64,000 nt of DNA, taken from positions 1-64,000 of the forward strand of contig CANRQE010000002.1 of NCBI GenBank assembly GCA_947632705.1, in the 5' to 3' direction. Numbering within the stretch: the first letter of the stretch is position 1; each line of letters starts with the position of its first letter. Origin of the DNA: an uncultured Coprococcus sp. Lineage in GTDB: Bacteria > Bacillota > Clostridia > Lachnospirales > Lachnospiraceae. This document shows positions 28,441-40,602 of this stretch, one piece after another. Below the pieces are notes generated by a model. The model did not search any database, was not told the origin of the DNA, and worked only from the letters and a program-made list of their open reading frames with translations. The position numbers were made by a program, and so were the translations under genes.

Positions 28441-28469
28441 TTGACATTTTTTTCTCAGAAAGATATTAT
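28441..28469 (+). promoter_or_regulatory. Sigma-A type promoter of the HPr-like gene
   Basis: TTGACA-N17-TATTAT. Confidence 0.7.
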
Positions 28470-28519
28470 ATTTATATAAACTACATAGGAACATCATTTT
28501 ATATTCAGGAGGTTTTTTT

Positions 28520-28750
28520 ATGCAAGCATTGATGATTTATTTAAACTCTATTGAGAAAGTAAAAAGCTTCTGTGCCGATATTGCAAAATTCGATGCCGAA
28601 TTTGACCTTGTGTCCGGTCGTTATGTCATCGATGCCAAATCTATTATGGGAATCTTCAGTCTGGACATTGCCCATCCGATTGAGCTGCATATACATGCAG
28701 AAGAAAATATGGATGAAATCATGAAGACTCTTGAGCCTTACATCGCATAA
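28520..28750 (+). CDS. HPr-like protein lacking the active-site His
   Basis: DAKSIMGIFSLDI matches the HPr Ser46 region; no GLHARPA motif; RBS AGGAGG. Confidence 0.75.
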   Translation: MQALMIYLNSIEKVKSFCADIAKFDAEFDLVSGRYVIDAKSIMGIFSLDIAHPIELHIHAEENMDEIMKTLEPYIA

Positions 28751-28802
28751 TATACATAGCCGGCAAGACGAACGCAGCACATAATTTGAATCAAAACATG
28801 AC

Positions 28803-28835
28803 AGGAAACCCGCCGACGGCGGATTTCCTTTTATT
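28803..28835 (+). terminator. Rho-independent terminator
   Basis: GGAAACCCGCCGACGGCGGATTTCC followed by T-rich tract. Confidence 0.8.
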
Positions 28836-28843
28836 TTTCCTCT

Positions 28844-30031
28844 TTATTCCCTGCTCCTGCACAAAATTGTTTCAACAGATTCCAGTGCTTTTTGCAGCAG
28901 TTCCTCTATGGTTCCCTGAAGCTTTGCTTCTGATTTTTCTATGGCAGACAGGGCCGGTCTGGTTACCGGATGCTTTGCCACAAAAGTCGTACAGCAGTCC
29001 TCATATGGTAAAATGGATGTTTCGTAGGTTCCAATCTTTTCCGCAATATCCACAATCTCCTGTTTGTCGAGTCCGATACAAGGCCGGAAAACAGGAAGTG
29101 TACTGACATCGTTAATTACGCAGAGACTGAAAACCGTCTGACTGGAAACCTGACCGATGCTTTCTCCGGTTACCGTACACTGACAGTCATTTTTCTTTGC
29201 CAGTTCTTCGGCAATCCTAATCATAAAGCGTTTCATAATGATCGTCAGCTCCTCATGCGGGCAATTGTCATAAATAGCCATCTGAATGTCTGAGAAATTC
29301 ACGACATGCAGCCTTATCGTTCCTGTATAATCCGCCACAAGGCCGGCAAGATCTATTACCTTTTTCTTTGCCCGTTCACTGGTAAACGGAGGTGCATGAA
29401 AATAAACCGCTTCCATTTCTACTCCCCGTTTCGCAATCATATATGCTGCAACCGGACTGTCTATCCCACCGGACAGCAGCGCCATTCCTTTTCCGTTTGT
29501 ACCGACAGGCAGGCCGCCCGGCCCCGGGATGATAATGGAATATATATATAATTGTCTTCTGATTTCGACATGGATGATTTCCTGCGGCTGATGCACATCC
29601 ACGGAAAGTTCCGGAAACGCTACAAGCAGATCATGACCCAGCTCTGCATTTACTTCCATTGACGTCATCGGAAAAGTCTTGTCATTCCTTCTGGTATCAA
29701 CCTTAAAAGTAAATGTATGCCTGTCATACGCCTGCTTTACATAAGAAATCACATCGTGCCTCATAGATTCAAAATCTGTAGTTTCTGTGACCATAACCGG
29801 ACAGATTCCGACAATTCCAAAAATCTTCTGCAAGGCAGAAATGACATCCTCATAATCATAATCGGACTGTGCGTCAATAAAGATTCTCCCCTGCTCCTTA
29901 CGCACACGGAAATCACCAAGCTTCTTTATTTTCCGGTTAATATTTTTACAGAGAATGTCTTCAAAGAGATATCTGTTTTTCCCCTTTGTACCTATTTCGG
30001 CATATTTGATCATAAATGCTTTATATTCCAT
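28844..30031 (-). CDS. thiI: tRNA 4-thiouridine synthase ThiI
   Basis: KYAEIGTKGKNRYLFE; LLSGGIDSPVAAYM. Confidence 0.95.
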   Translation of the reverse strand: MEYKAFMIKYAEIGTKGKNRYLFEDILCKNINRKIKKLGDFRVRKEQGRIFIDAQSDYDYEDVISALQKIFGIVGICPVMVTETTDFESMRHDVISYVKQAYDRHTFTFKVDTRRNDKTFPMTSMEVNAELGHDLLVAFPELSVDVHQPQEIIHVEIRRQLYIYSIIIPGPGGLPVGTNGKGMALLSGGIDSPVAAYMIAKRGVEMEAVYFHAPPFTSERAKKKVIDLAGLVADYTGTIRLHVVNFSDIQMAIYDNCPHEELTIIMKRFMIRIAEELAKKNDCQCTVTGESIGQVSSQTVFSLCVINDVSTLPVFRPCIGLDKQEIVDIAEKIGTYETSILPYEDCCTTFVAKHPVTRPALSAIEKSEAKLQGTIEELLQKALESVETILCRSRE

Positions 30032-30037
30032 CTTATC

Positions 30038-31180
30038 TTATTTCCTCACATATTTTCTAAGCGTCGGCAGCAGTTCCCCGATTGTATCGACAGCATATTG
30101 TACCTGTTCTTCTGTATTATCATAAGAGAAGCTGAATCGCAGGGTGGATTCCAGACTGTCACCTGTCAGGCCGATTGCTTTTAAGACGCTGCTGACTGCT
30201 TTTTTGTGGGAGGAGCAGGCCGAACCGGCAGAAACATAGATTCCTCTTTCCTCCAAAGCATGCAGCATCACTTCACTTCTCACGCCGTGAAACGTGATAC
30301 TTGCGATATGCGGCGCCTCACCCGAATGACTTTCTACATTCTCAAAGGCCGTCAGTCCCCGGATCAGCTGTTCCTTTAAGTGCGCTACATACGCCATTTT
30401 TTCTTCCATATCCGAACAGGCAAGCTTTGCTGCCACGGATAGTCCTGCAATTCCCGGTACGTTTTCTGTCCCAGAGCGTATACCCGTCTGTTGTCCTCCG
30501 CCGTAAAACAACGGTTTTATTTTGACACGGTCACGGACAAACAACGCTCCGACTCCCTTTGGGCCGTGAATCTTATGCGCACTGATTGACATCAGGTCAA
30601 TTCCTGTACGCTTCGGATAAATCCTGTACTTTCCAAAGGCCTGAACTGCATCCACATGAAACAGAGTCTTCGGATTCTGCTCTTTGATCAGCTTTGCAAT
30701 CTCTGCAACAGGCTGTACAGATCCAAGCTCATTATTGACATACATAACAGAAACCAGAATCGTATCTGTATCAACAGCCTGTTTCAAGGTATCCAGATCT
30801 ACATGTCCCTGCTTATCTGCTCCTATCGTAACTACCTGAAATCCCAGCTCCGACAGATAATCCGCCGCCGCCGAGACGGATGCGTGCTCAATCGCAGACG
30901 TAACAATTTTCTTTCCGTTTCTCTGATTGGCAAGTGCCGCACCAATGACCGCAAGATTATTGGATTCTGTACCGCCGGAGGTAAAGACCAGTTCCTTTTC
31001 ATCTGCCTTCAGCTCCTTTGCCAGGACTTCCGCAGCATGTTTTACATATGCATCCGCCTCCATCCCTTTTATATGCAGGGAAGAAGGGTTCCCGTAATCT
31101 TTGATCATGGTCTGCATGATAACTTCCGCAACCTCCGGTGCAACGCGTGTGGTTGCTGCATTGTCAAAATATGCTTCCAT
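30038..31180 (-). CDS. Cysteine desulfurase (NifS/IscS family)
   Basis: YFDNAATTRVAPEV...SISAHKIHGPKGVGALFVR...GSACSSHK. Confidence 0.94.
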   Translation of the reverse strand: MEAYFDNAATTRVAPEVAEVIMQTMIKDYGNPSSLHIKGMEADAYVKHAAEVLAKELKADEKELVFTSGGTESNNLAVIGAALANQRNGKKIVTSAIEHASVSAAADYLSELGFQVVTIGADKQGHVDLDTLKQAVDTDTILVSVMYVNNELGSVQPVAEIAKLIKEQNPKTLFHVDAVQAFGKYRIYPKRTGIDLMSISAHKIHGPKGVGALFVRDRVKIKPLFYGGGQQTGIRSGTENVPGIAGLSVAAKLACSDMEEKMAYVAHLKEQLIRGLTAFENVESHSGEAPHIASITFHGVRSEVMLHALEERGIYVSAGSACSSHKKAVSSVLKAIGLTGDSLESTLRFSFSYDNTEEQVQYAVDTIGELLPTLRKYVRK

Positions 31181-31194
31181 CTGTTTCTGCTCCC

Positions 31195-31941
31195 TCAATC
31201 CTCTTCTAATTCAAACATGATAATCGACAGAACTGCCATACCGGCAGTTTCAGTCCTTAATATTCTGTGTCCCAGAGTAATCGCACAGGCGCCTATGGCT
31301 TTTGCCTGCTCCACCTCCGCAAGGGTAAATCCGCCTTCCGGTCCGATAAAAATTCCCAGGGATCGTTTTCCTTTCACGGCCTGTATCATTTTTTTTGAAT
31401 ATGTGATCCCCTCTGCCGCCTCATAGGGTATCAGATTCATTTCCAGCGCCGAAGCCATCGTAAGCGCCTTCTCAAAGGATACCGGTTCTGTAACCACCGG
31501 AACAATTCCTCTTCCCGACTGTTTGGCCGCCGCTTTCGCAATAGCAAGATACCGTTCTGTTTTTTGCTTTATTTTCTTTTCTACAGGTTTTATGACCGTC
31601 CTTTGGGTTAAAACCGGCACAATCCTTGTCACACCAAGCTCTACTGTTTTCTGAATAATCAGTTCCAGCTTGTCCGATTTCGGATATCCCTGAAACAATG
31701 TGATTTCTGTTTTCAGCTCTGCAAAATTATCACATACATCCAGAATATCTGCAACTACTTTTTCACTTGTTATATCAGAAATCATGCAGTGATAATCCCG
31801 TCCGTTTCCGTCGCTGACCGTTATGGAATCTCCGCGCCGCAGCCGGAGAACGTTTCTGATATGGTTGACATCTTCTCCCTGAAGCTCCACACTTCTGCCT
31901 GACTGATTGAGATCAGTCCCTTCTACATAGAATCGGTACAT
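31195..31941 (-). CDS. rsmE: 16S rRNA m3U1498 methyltransferase RsmE
   Basis: HIRNVLRLRRGD; FIGPEGGFTLAEVEQAKAIGACAITLGHRILRTETA. Confidence 0.95.
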   Translation of the reverse strand: MYRFYVEGTDLNQSGRSVELQGEDVNHIRNVLRLRRGDSITVSDGNGRDYHCMISDITSEKVVADILDVCDNFAELKTEITLFQGYPKSDKLELIIQKTVELGVTRIVPVLTQRTVIKPVEKKIKQKTERYLAIAKAAAKQSGRGIVPVVTEPVSFEKALTMASALEMNLIPYEAAEGITYSKKMIQAVKGKRSLGIFIGPEGGFTLAEVEQAKAIGACAITLGHRILRTETAGMAVLSIIMFELEED

Positions 31942-32942
31942 GTTTTTTTCTCCGCAGCCTGTGCTGTTATGGAAACCCAGTCATTCATATGAACAATTTC
32001 CACAATCCGGAATCCGTTTGTACACAGTGCATGCTTTACTTCTTCTTCCTTCCTGCTGATAATACCGGATGTAATAAAGTATCCGTTTTCTTTGATATAA
32101 GGGGAGATTACCTCCGCCAAGGGAATAATAACGTCCGCCAGAATATTCGCTACTACGATGTCGTACGGCTTTCCCTTGTTTTTTTCTATTATTTCATTTT
32201 TTATTTTCTCAGTCTCTGCGGATGCGGCAGGTGCCAGCAGATTTCCACAGGCAAATGTCAGCCGGCTGCTTTCTATATGGTTCAGTTCTGCATTTTCTAT
32301 ACTCGTGCGCACCGCAGTTTCATCAATATCCATGCCAAAAACAAATCCGGCTCCAAGCAGCGAACTGATGATAGACAAAATTCCGCTTCCGGATCCCACG
32401 TCGAATACGGACGCATCCGGAGTCAGATATTCCTTTAGCTGTCCGATACATAAACGGGTGGTCTCATGGGCACCCGTCCCAAAGGAGATTCCCGGATCTA
32501 TCTCTATCACAATATCATCATCCTTCCTGTCCTGCGGAAGTTCTTCCCAGGTAGGTTTAATGATAATATTATCATACAACCGGAAAGCCTTAAAAAAAGC
32601 TTTCCATTTATGAAGCCAGTCCTCGTCCTCCACGACCTCCGTTGTTACACTGCCTCTTCCGACGGAAACAAACTGTGAGAGACGTATCAATTCTTCTTTT
32701 ATCTTTTCTGTCAGTTCTTCTGCCTGCACTGCGTCCTCGGTAAAGCAGGATATCCTCGCACTCCCGTCATCCGGATCCCCCTGATCAGGAAGAAGGTCCA
32801 CAAACATTTCCTGTAATTCCTCGTCCGTCAACGGTACATGATCTTCTATCTGAACACCTAAAACGCCTTCCTCGTCGAGGAAGGCGCTTAGCAAATCAAC
32901 GGCTTCACAAGTAGTTTCCACTGTGATTTTAATCCATTTCAT
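31923..32942 (-). CDS. prmA: Ribosomal protein L11 methyltransferase PrmA
   Basis: DPGISFGTGAHETTRLCI; FDVGSGSGILSI; VANILADVI. Confidence 0.95.
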   Translation of the reverse strand: MKWIKITVETTCEAVDLLSAFLDEEGVLGVQIEDHVPLTDEELQEMFVDLLPDQGDPDDGSARISCFTEDAVQAEELTEKIKEELIRLSQFVSVGRGSVTTEVVEDEDWLHKWKAFFKAFRLYDNIIIKPTWEELPQDRKDDDIVIEIDPGISFGTGAHETTRLCIGQLKEYLTPDASVFDVGSGSGILSIISSLLGAGFVFGMDIDETAVRTSIENAELNHIESSRLTFACGNLLAPAASAETEKIKNEIIEKNKGKPYDIVVANILADVIIPLAEVISPYIKENGYFITSGIISRKEEEVKHALCTNGFRIVEIVHMNDWVSITAQAAEKKTCTDSM

Positions 32943-32952
32943 TTCTATCTAC

Positions 32953-34113
32953 CTATTTTTTCTTTCTTCTTTTATGATCCCCAAATGTGAAGGTGCCCGC
33001 GGAGTCCGTAGCCGGTCTGACATCTACCAGTGTCGTCTGCTCATATTGGTTCAGAATATGCTTCTGCTCGTCTGTCAGATTCTCCGGTACCTGTACCACA
33101 AGTGTGACATAGTGATCGCCGCGCTGTGTCGGGTTCTTCAGATTCGGAACACCCTTGCCCTTCAGCTTAATTTTAGTATCTGTCTGTGTTCCGGCAGGAA
33201 TGGAAAAATCTATTTCACCTTCAATGGTATTGATCTTGATTGTTCCGCCAAGGGCTGCCTGAGTAAAGGTAATCGGTTCAGAAGAATACAGATTATAATC
33301 CTGTCTCTGGAAGGTCGGATGACGATCCACAAGTATCGTTACATGCAGATCTCCCCTTTCGCCTCCGTTCATTCCCGGTTCCCCTTTTCCTTTAATCCGG
33401 ATATTTGTACCGTTATCCACTCCGGGCGGAACCGCTATCTGAATCTTCTTTCTGCTCTTAACATATCCTGAACCGGCACAGTTGCTGCACTTATACCGGA
33501 TTATCTTTCCGGTACCGCCGCATTCCGGACAGGTCTGGACATTTCTTACAACGCCGAACAGGGACTGCTGTGTTGTAACAATCTGTCCTTTTCCTCCACA
33601 CTTTCCACAGACCTCCGGCTGATGTCCCGGCTGGGAGCCGGTGCCCTTACACACATCGCATTCGTCCTTCAGCGGAAGCTCCAATTCCTTCTGTGTACCA
33701 AAGATGGCCTCTTCAAATGCAACTCTGATAGTTGTTTTAATATTGGCGCCTTTAATCGGGCCGTTTGACGCCCTTTGCCGGCTTCCGCCGCCAAACATAT
33801 CGCCAAAAATATCACCAAAGATATCACCCATATCCGCAAAGTCAAATCCGAATCCGCCGAATCCGCCTCCGCCGGCAGTCTGGTCAAATGCAGCATGGCC
33901 GAACTGGTCGTATTTTGCACGCTTTTCCGGGTCTATGAGTACAGCATAAGCTTCTGCTGCTTCTTTAAATTTTCTTTCTGCCTCCGCATCACCCGGATTC
34001 ATGTCCGGATGATATTTTTTTGCAACGACACGGTATGCTTTTTTTATTTCGGCTTCAGAGGCACCCCGGGTAATCCCCAGGACTTCGTAGTAATCAGTTT
34101 TTGTTTCTGCCAT
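32953..34113 (-). CDS. dnaJ: Chaperone DnaJ
   Basis: [22 protein letters not shown]; four CxxCxGxG-type repeats. Confidence 0.97.
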   Translation of the reverse strand: MAETKTDYYEVLGITRGASEAEIKKAYRVVAKKYHPDMNPGDAEAERKFKEAAEAYAVLIDPEKRAKYDQFGHAAFDQTAGGGGFGGFGFDFADMGDIFGDIFGDMFGGGSRQRASNGPIKGANIKTTIRVAFEEAIFGTQKELELPLKDECDVCKGTGSQPGHQPEVCGKCGGKGQIVTTQQSLFGVVRNVQTCPECGGTGKIIRYKCSNCAGSGYVKSRKKIQIAVPPGVDNGTNIRIKGKGEPGMNGGERGDLHVTILVDRHPTFQRQDYNLYSSEPITFTQAALGGTIKINTIEGEIDFSIPAGTQTDTKIKLKGKGVPNLKNPTQRGDHYVTLVVQVPENLTDEQKHILNQYEQTTLVDVRPATDSAGTFTFGDHKRRKKK

Positions 34114-34161
34114 AATCTCAACCTTTCATCTTCGATTTCTTATCGATCACAAACATACTGC

Positions 34162-36012
<1,851 letters not shown>

Positions 36013-36072
36013 TTATTCCTCCTAGAAATAATATATCTTTTATTAAATCTTTATATTAAATTCATATCTGTT

Positions 36073-36744
36073 TTAATTGGCTACCTTTACCATACTGAAC
36101 CTGAGTACCTGTTCCTTATACATATAGCCCTTCTGCATCTCTTCGAGAATCACATTGTCTCCCTGACTTTCATCCTCAACATGCATAACCGCATTATGAT
36201 ACGTCGGATCGAATTGCTCGCCCTCACAGTTCATCGGTTTGACGCCGACCCCCTCAAGCGTTACAAGGAACTGCTTGTATATCTTATCGACGCCGGATTC
36301 AAACGGTCTCTCCTTATCCTCCTCCGGTACGGATGCAAGTGCTCTTTCAAAATTATCTACAACCGGGAGCAGCTTGGAAAGTACTTCCTTTGCTCCGAAA
36401 TCATACATTCTGGATGCTTCCTTTTCATTCCGCTGCCGGATATTCTCACATTCCGCCAGCAGTCTCTTATACTTGTCTTCCGCATCCTTTAGACGTTCCT
36501 TCAGCTGGTCGTTCTCTTCCCGGAGTGCTTTGCCGCCCCTGCGGTTTTCTTTTGCAACCGGCTGCGGTTTTGCTGCCTCTGCCTCTTCCTCCGGAACATC
36601 TACCGTCTCCGTCACGTTGACCGTTGTAATATCTTCCTCCGCAGTTTCTACCGCAACATCTTCTACGATTGTTTCTGCAGCCTTTTCCTCTGTTTTTACC
36701 TTTTTGGATGCTGTTTTACCGCTTCCTTTTTTGGTTTCAGCCAT
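36073..36744 (-). CDS. grpE: Nucleotide exchange factor GrpE
   Basis: ADCENIRQRNEKEASRMYDFGAKEVLSKLLPVVDNFERAL-type core. Confidence 0.95.
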   Translation of the reverse strand: MAETKKGSGKTASKKVKTEEKAAETIVEDVAVETAEEDITTVNVTETVDVPEEEAEAAKPQPVAKENRRGGKALREENDQLKERLKDAEDKYKRLLAECENIRQRNEKEASRMYDFGAKEVLSKLLPVVDNFERALASVPEEDKERPFESGVDKIYKQFLVTLEGVGVKPMNCEGEQFDPTYHNAVMHVEDESQGDNVILEEMQKGYMYKEQVLRFSMVKVAN

Positions 36745-36758
36745 CTCCTCTGTCCCCC

Positions 36759-37796
36759 TTACTCGTTATTGTTAAATATCTCATCTAATTCTCCGGTCAG
36801 ATTCTTTAACATGGTAACCACTTTCTTATAATCCATTCTCTTCGGACCGATAATTCCTATGGTTCCTTTTCCTCCTTCCGGCATCTGATAGGTTGCCGTT
36901 ACCAATGCACAATCCTTTAAATCTTCACTCCGGTTTTCCTGACCTATCAGAATCTGTATATCCGAATTTTCCTTCTGGACAACTTCTTCCATATATTTGA
37001 TAAATTCTTCTTTATCCTCGATATCTTCTAAGGTGCCGAGAAGCTTCTCTGCCGATTCAGAATTGATCAGTTCCGGATACTTCAGCATATTGGTTGCGCC
37101 ACTGGTATATACTTTCAGGTCATCCGCCTCATGAATCGCCTCCATAATGCCCTGGAATATGGTCTCTAAAATCTCTGCATATTCACCCGCCTGCGTTTTC
37201 ATGGTAGAAATCAGTTCCAGATTAATATCTTCCAGTGATGCGCCCTGTAAAAAGGTATTCAACAGAATATTAAATTTCAGAATCTCATCATTCTTCAAAT
37301 TGTATGTGGTCTTAATCAGTTTGTTTTTTACAATGTTTCCTTCTACCATAATGACGGCAAGAAGTGTCTCATCATCCACATGGGACAGTTGTATGAACTT
37401 TACCGTATTATTATACTGCGGCATCGTCACCAGTGTCGCATAATTGGTATTGACGGCAAGCACCTTCGCAACCTGCTTCAGCATCTTCTCCATCTTATCT
37501 ACCCGTTGAAGAAGATTCCCCCGTTCCTCTTCCGCCTCAATCTTTTCCCCCATCAGACTATCTACATAAAAACGATAGCCCATATCCGTGGGAATTCTTC
37601 CGGCGGACGTATGAGGCTGGCAGATATACCCCATATCCTCCAGATCCGACATCTCATTCCGGATGGTTGCAGAACTGAGATTCAGATCCGTAAATTTGGA
37701 AATGGTTCTTGAGCCTACCGGTTCCCCTGTTTCAAGATAAGTAGAAACAATCGCCTTCAGGATTTTGACCTTTCTTTCGTCAAGTTCCATATTCAT
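36759..37796 (-). CDS. hrcA: Heat-inducible transcriptional repressor HrcA
   Basis: ILKAIVSTYLETGEPVGSRTISKF...SSATIRNEMSDLEDMGY. Confidence 0.97.
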   Translation of the reverse strand: MNMELDERKVKILKAIVSTYLETGEPVGSRTISKFTDLNLSSATIRNEMSDLEDMGYICQPHTSAGRIPTDMGYRFYVDSLMGEKIEAEEERGNLLQRVDKMEKMLKQVAKVLAVNTNYATLVTMPQYNNTVKFIQLSHVDDETLLAVIMVEGNIVKNKLIKTTYNLKNDEILKFNILLNTFLQGASLEDINLELISTMKTQAGEYAEILETIFQGIMEAIHEADDLKVYTSGATNMLKYPELINSESAEKLLGTLEDIEDKEEFIKYMEEVVQKENSDIQILIGQENRSEDLKDCALVTATYQMPEGGKGTIGIIGPKRMDYKKVVTMLKNLTGELDEIFNNNE

Positions 37797-37811
37797 ATTC
37801 CTTTCGCATTG

Positions 37812-37838
37812 TTAGCACTCAAATATTTCGAGTGCTAA
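37812..37838. promoter_or_regulatory. CIRCE element (HrcA operator)
   Basis: Perfect TTAGCACTC-N9-GAGTGCTAA immediately upstream of hrcA. Confidence 0.97.
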
Positions 37839-37907
37839 CTACTAAAGATAATCTATCACTCACTTTTATTTTTGTCAACAGAAAAATGTGTTTTAAATAA
37901 AGAAATT

Positions 37908-38705
37908 TCAGATTCTGCGTTTTTTAAATTTTGCAGTTCCCAGAAGAATAGAAATTACAATATAAAGTGTGCCTGCCAACATCAACGACGCCGCTGATCC
38001 TGCCGATATCCGGAAATCGCTGAGTACGGTCAGCATGGATACAATCCAGACTGATCCGCATAAGTTTCTGATTTCCAGCAGATCAAGCAACAGCTCCAGT
38101 CCCGGTGTAAACAGAAGAATCATCAGGAACAGAACAGACATGGACAATATCTGGTTCCTGATCAGATCACAGATCAGATACAAAAAGTTCATAAAAGCAA
38201 ATACCACAACCGACTGCAACAGCATGATCAGTAACACCTGTCCAAGATCCGATACCGTAAAGCCCCCGTGAAAGAAAACAGCAGATACAAGCAAAGAGGC
38301 CAGCCCATATTCCCAAAGCAATACAACTCCAAAGCTTCCTGCTGCAAAAGACCTGGCAATATAGCAGGCAGTCCTGCTTCTGCTGTTTATCATCTCATAC
38401 CGTATGGTCCCCTGCTGATAATCACTGCTGATATGAATCACTACAGGGAATCCGGCCGGTATCATCAGAATTGCCGTTGCAGAAAGTGCGACCGCCACAT
38501 ACCGGAATCCAAACAGATTTTCCTTAATCAGAGAGACGGCATCAGCCGGCAGTCCCATGATCTGCAGGAACTCACCGCTGACCCCACGACTGACGTAATT
38601 CAAAAATAACGCAACAAGCACGGCAAAAACGGCTGTAATTGCAAAAGCAAGCCTGCTGTAAAAACTTTTCTGATATCTGTATATTTCCGCACTGTAAATA
38701 TTCAT
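37908..38705 (-). CDS. ABC-2 type transporter permease
   Basis: Six-TM permease, translationally coupled to ATPase gene. Confidence 0.75.
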   Translation of the reverse strand: MNIYSAEIYRYQKSFYSRLAFAITAVFAVLVALFLNYVSRGVSGEFLQIMGLPADAVSLIKENLFGFRYVAVALSATAILMIPAGFPVVIHISSDYQQGTIRYEMINSRSRTACYIARSFAAGSFGVVLLWEYGLASLLVSAVFFHGGFTVSDLGQVLLIMLLQSVVVFAFMNFLYLICDLIRNQILSMSVLFLMILLFTPGLELLLDLLEIRNLCGSVWIVSMLTVLSDFRISAGSAASLMLAGTLYIVISILLGTAKFKKRRI

Positions 38706-39349
38706 GCCTGTTTTTCTCCTGTTTTTTCAATTTCAATCAGCCTGTCGCAAAGCAGCTCCAGATCTCCCCTGATATGACTGGTCATGAGAATGCTCATACC
38801 GGAGTCTGCTCTCTGCTTCAGATAATGCAGCAGCCTGGCCTTACTCATGGGATCAAGCCCGTTAAAGGGCTCATCCAGCAATGCAAGCGCCGTATCCTGA
38901 TGCAGAGCCATACACAATGCCAGCTTCTGCTGATTGCCAAGCGACAGCTTCGAAGCCTTGCGTCTGTAATACTTCCGCAGATCCAGCAGATCTATCAGGT
39001 CCTCATCCGGTTTCCTGCCCTCTGCATTTTTTGACATTTTTGTTATCATTTCAAGATTATGTCCAACTGACAGATCCTCAAAAACGGCAGAACCGTCAAT
39101 CACGCAGGCAAGATTTTCCATGACAGCTTCCGCTATATGGACGGTTCCCCGATAATCACTGATAAAGCCGGCCATTATTTTTAATAATGTACTCTTTCCC
39201 GATCCGTTTCCGCCTGCAAGCCCCACAATCTCACCCTTTTTTATTTCCAGTGAGATATCCTTTAATATAGGTACATTTTTTTCATACCCGAAGGAAATAT
39301 GCTTCAGCGCCGCAATTGTCTCCATACTGTTTCTCTGCTCCTTGTACAC
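38702..39349 (-). CDS. ABC transporter ATP-binding protein
   Basis: GLAGGNGSGKSTLLKIMAG; LSLGNQQKLALCMAL; LALLDEPFNGLDP. Confidence 0.92.
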   Translation of the reverse strand: MYKEQRNSMETIAALKHISFGYEKNVPILKDISLEIKKGEIVGLAGGNGSGKSTLLKIMAGFISDYRGTVHIAEAVMENLACVIDGSAVFEDLSVGHNLEMITKMSKNAEGRKPDEDLIDLLDLRKYYRRKASKLSLGNQQKLALCMALHQDTALALLDEPFNGLDPMSKARLLHYLKQRADSGMSILMTSHIRGDLELLCDRLIEIEKTGEKQA

Positions 39350-39389
39350 TGTTTATGACAGTCTCTTTTTTTGTTGCTTTCCTTTTGTG

Positions 39390-40595
39390 TCAGGGGTCCA
39401 GCAAAAAGTCCGACAGAACAACATTGCTGACGTCAATGCCCCTGTCCGTCAGACGGACGATGCCTCCTTCATCCAAAAGAAGTCCGGTTCGTATATGCCG
39501 TTTGATCACTTCTCCATAAACCTCATACAGAGAATGTCCGAAATAGGTATAAAAGTCTTCGGCACTGACTCCTTTCATCATACGAAGTCCCAAAAACATA
39601 TATTCTTCCATCAACCGTTCCGTATTGACATCCTCATCCCTGATCTGGATTTTCTGCAGAAGCCTGCGAAGTGCTTCCGGCCTCTGCTCCTTCACGGCTC
39701 CATCACAGACGGTATGAAGATACAGCAAAAGGTCACGGGTATTGGAAAATCTCCGTCCTTCAAAAAAAGAAGCTGCTCCCAGTCCGAATCCAAGATATTC
39801 GCCAAGGCTCCAGTATACTATATTATGCCGGCAGGCATATCCCTCCTTTGCATAATTGGAAATCTCGTATCTGCGATATCCTGCCGCCTGAAGCAGAATA
39901 CCGGTCGCCTCATACATTTTCCGCTCCGCATCCTCCTCCGGCAATGCGGCGATCAGTTCTTCGTCTTCTGATAACGGCGTACCTGCTTCTACCATCAGGC
40001 TGTATGCGGAAATATGTTCCGGACTGCATTTCAAAACCTTTTCTATCGTTTCCAGATAAGAATGAATCGTCTGCTTCGGCAGTGCCGACATAATGTCAAC
40101 ATTGATATTATGAAATCCGGCTTCTCTCGCCGTCTGAAAAGAGGCCATAAACTGATCATAATTGTGAATCCGTCCAAGCATACGGAGTTCCTCCTCGTGA
40201 ACACTCTGTAACCCGATACTGATCCTGTTAATTCCAAGCCGTATATATTCCTCTGCTTTCTCAGCGTCGAGTGTACCGGGATTGACCTCTATGGTAATCT
40301 CTGCATCCGGCCGCAGCTTAAACACGCTCCGGATCGTTGCCATGATCAGGGAAATATCTCCGGGCATAAGTATAGACGGAGTACCTCCGCCTATAAACAC
40401 AGTGTTTATCATATATCTGTCTGAAACACTTCTGTAGCTCATAATCTCCATACAAAGGGCATGCAAATACTGTTTACGCTCGTTTCCCGGAAGCCGGCAG
40501 AAATCCTGTCCTGCTTCAAAGGACAAAAAATCACAGTATATACATTTTTTCACACAAAACGGAATATGCACATATAAGCTCAGATTCTTTCTCAT
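39390..40595 (-). CDS. hemW: Radical SAM heme chaperone HemW
   Basis: LYVHIPFCVKKCIYCDFLSF; FIGGGTPSIL. Confidence 0.95.
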   Translation of the reverse strand: MRKNLSLYVHIPFCVKKCIYCDFLSFEAGQDFCRLPGNERKQYLHALCMEIMSYRSVSDRYMINTVFIGGGTPSILMPGDISLIMATIRSVFKLRPDAEITIEVNPGTLDAEKAEEYIRLGINRISIGLQSVHEEELRMLGRIHNYDQFMASFQTAREAGFHNINVDIMSALPKQTIHSYLETIEKVLKCSPEHISAYSLMVEAGTPLSEDEELIAALPEEDAERKMYEATGILLQAAGYRRYEISNYAKEGYACRHNIVYWSLGEYLGFGLGAASFFEGRRFSNTRDLLLYLHTVCDGAVKEQRPEALRRLLQKIQIRDEDVNTERLMEEYMFLGLRMMKGVSAEDFYTYFGHSLYEVYGEVIKRHIRTGLLLDEGGIVRLTDRGIDVSNVVLSDFLLDP

Positions 40596-40602
40596 TTGTA
40601 TT

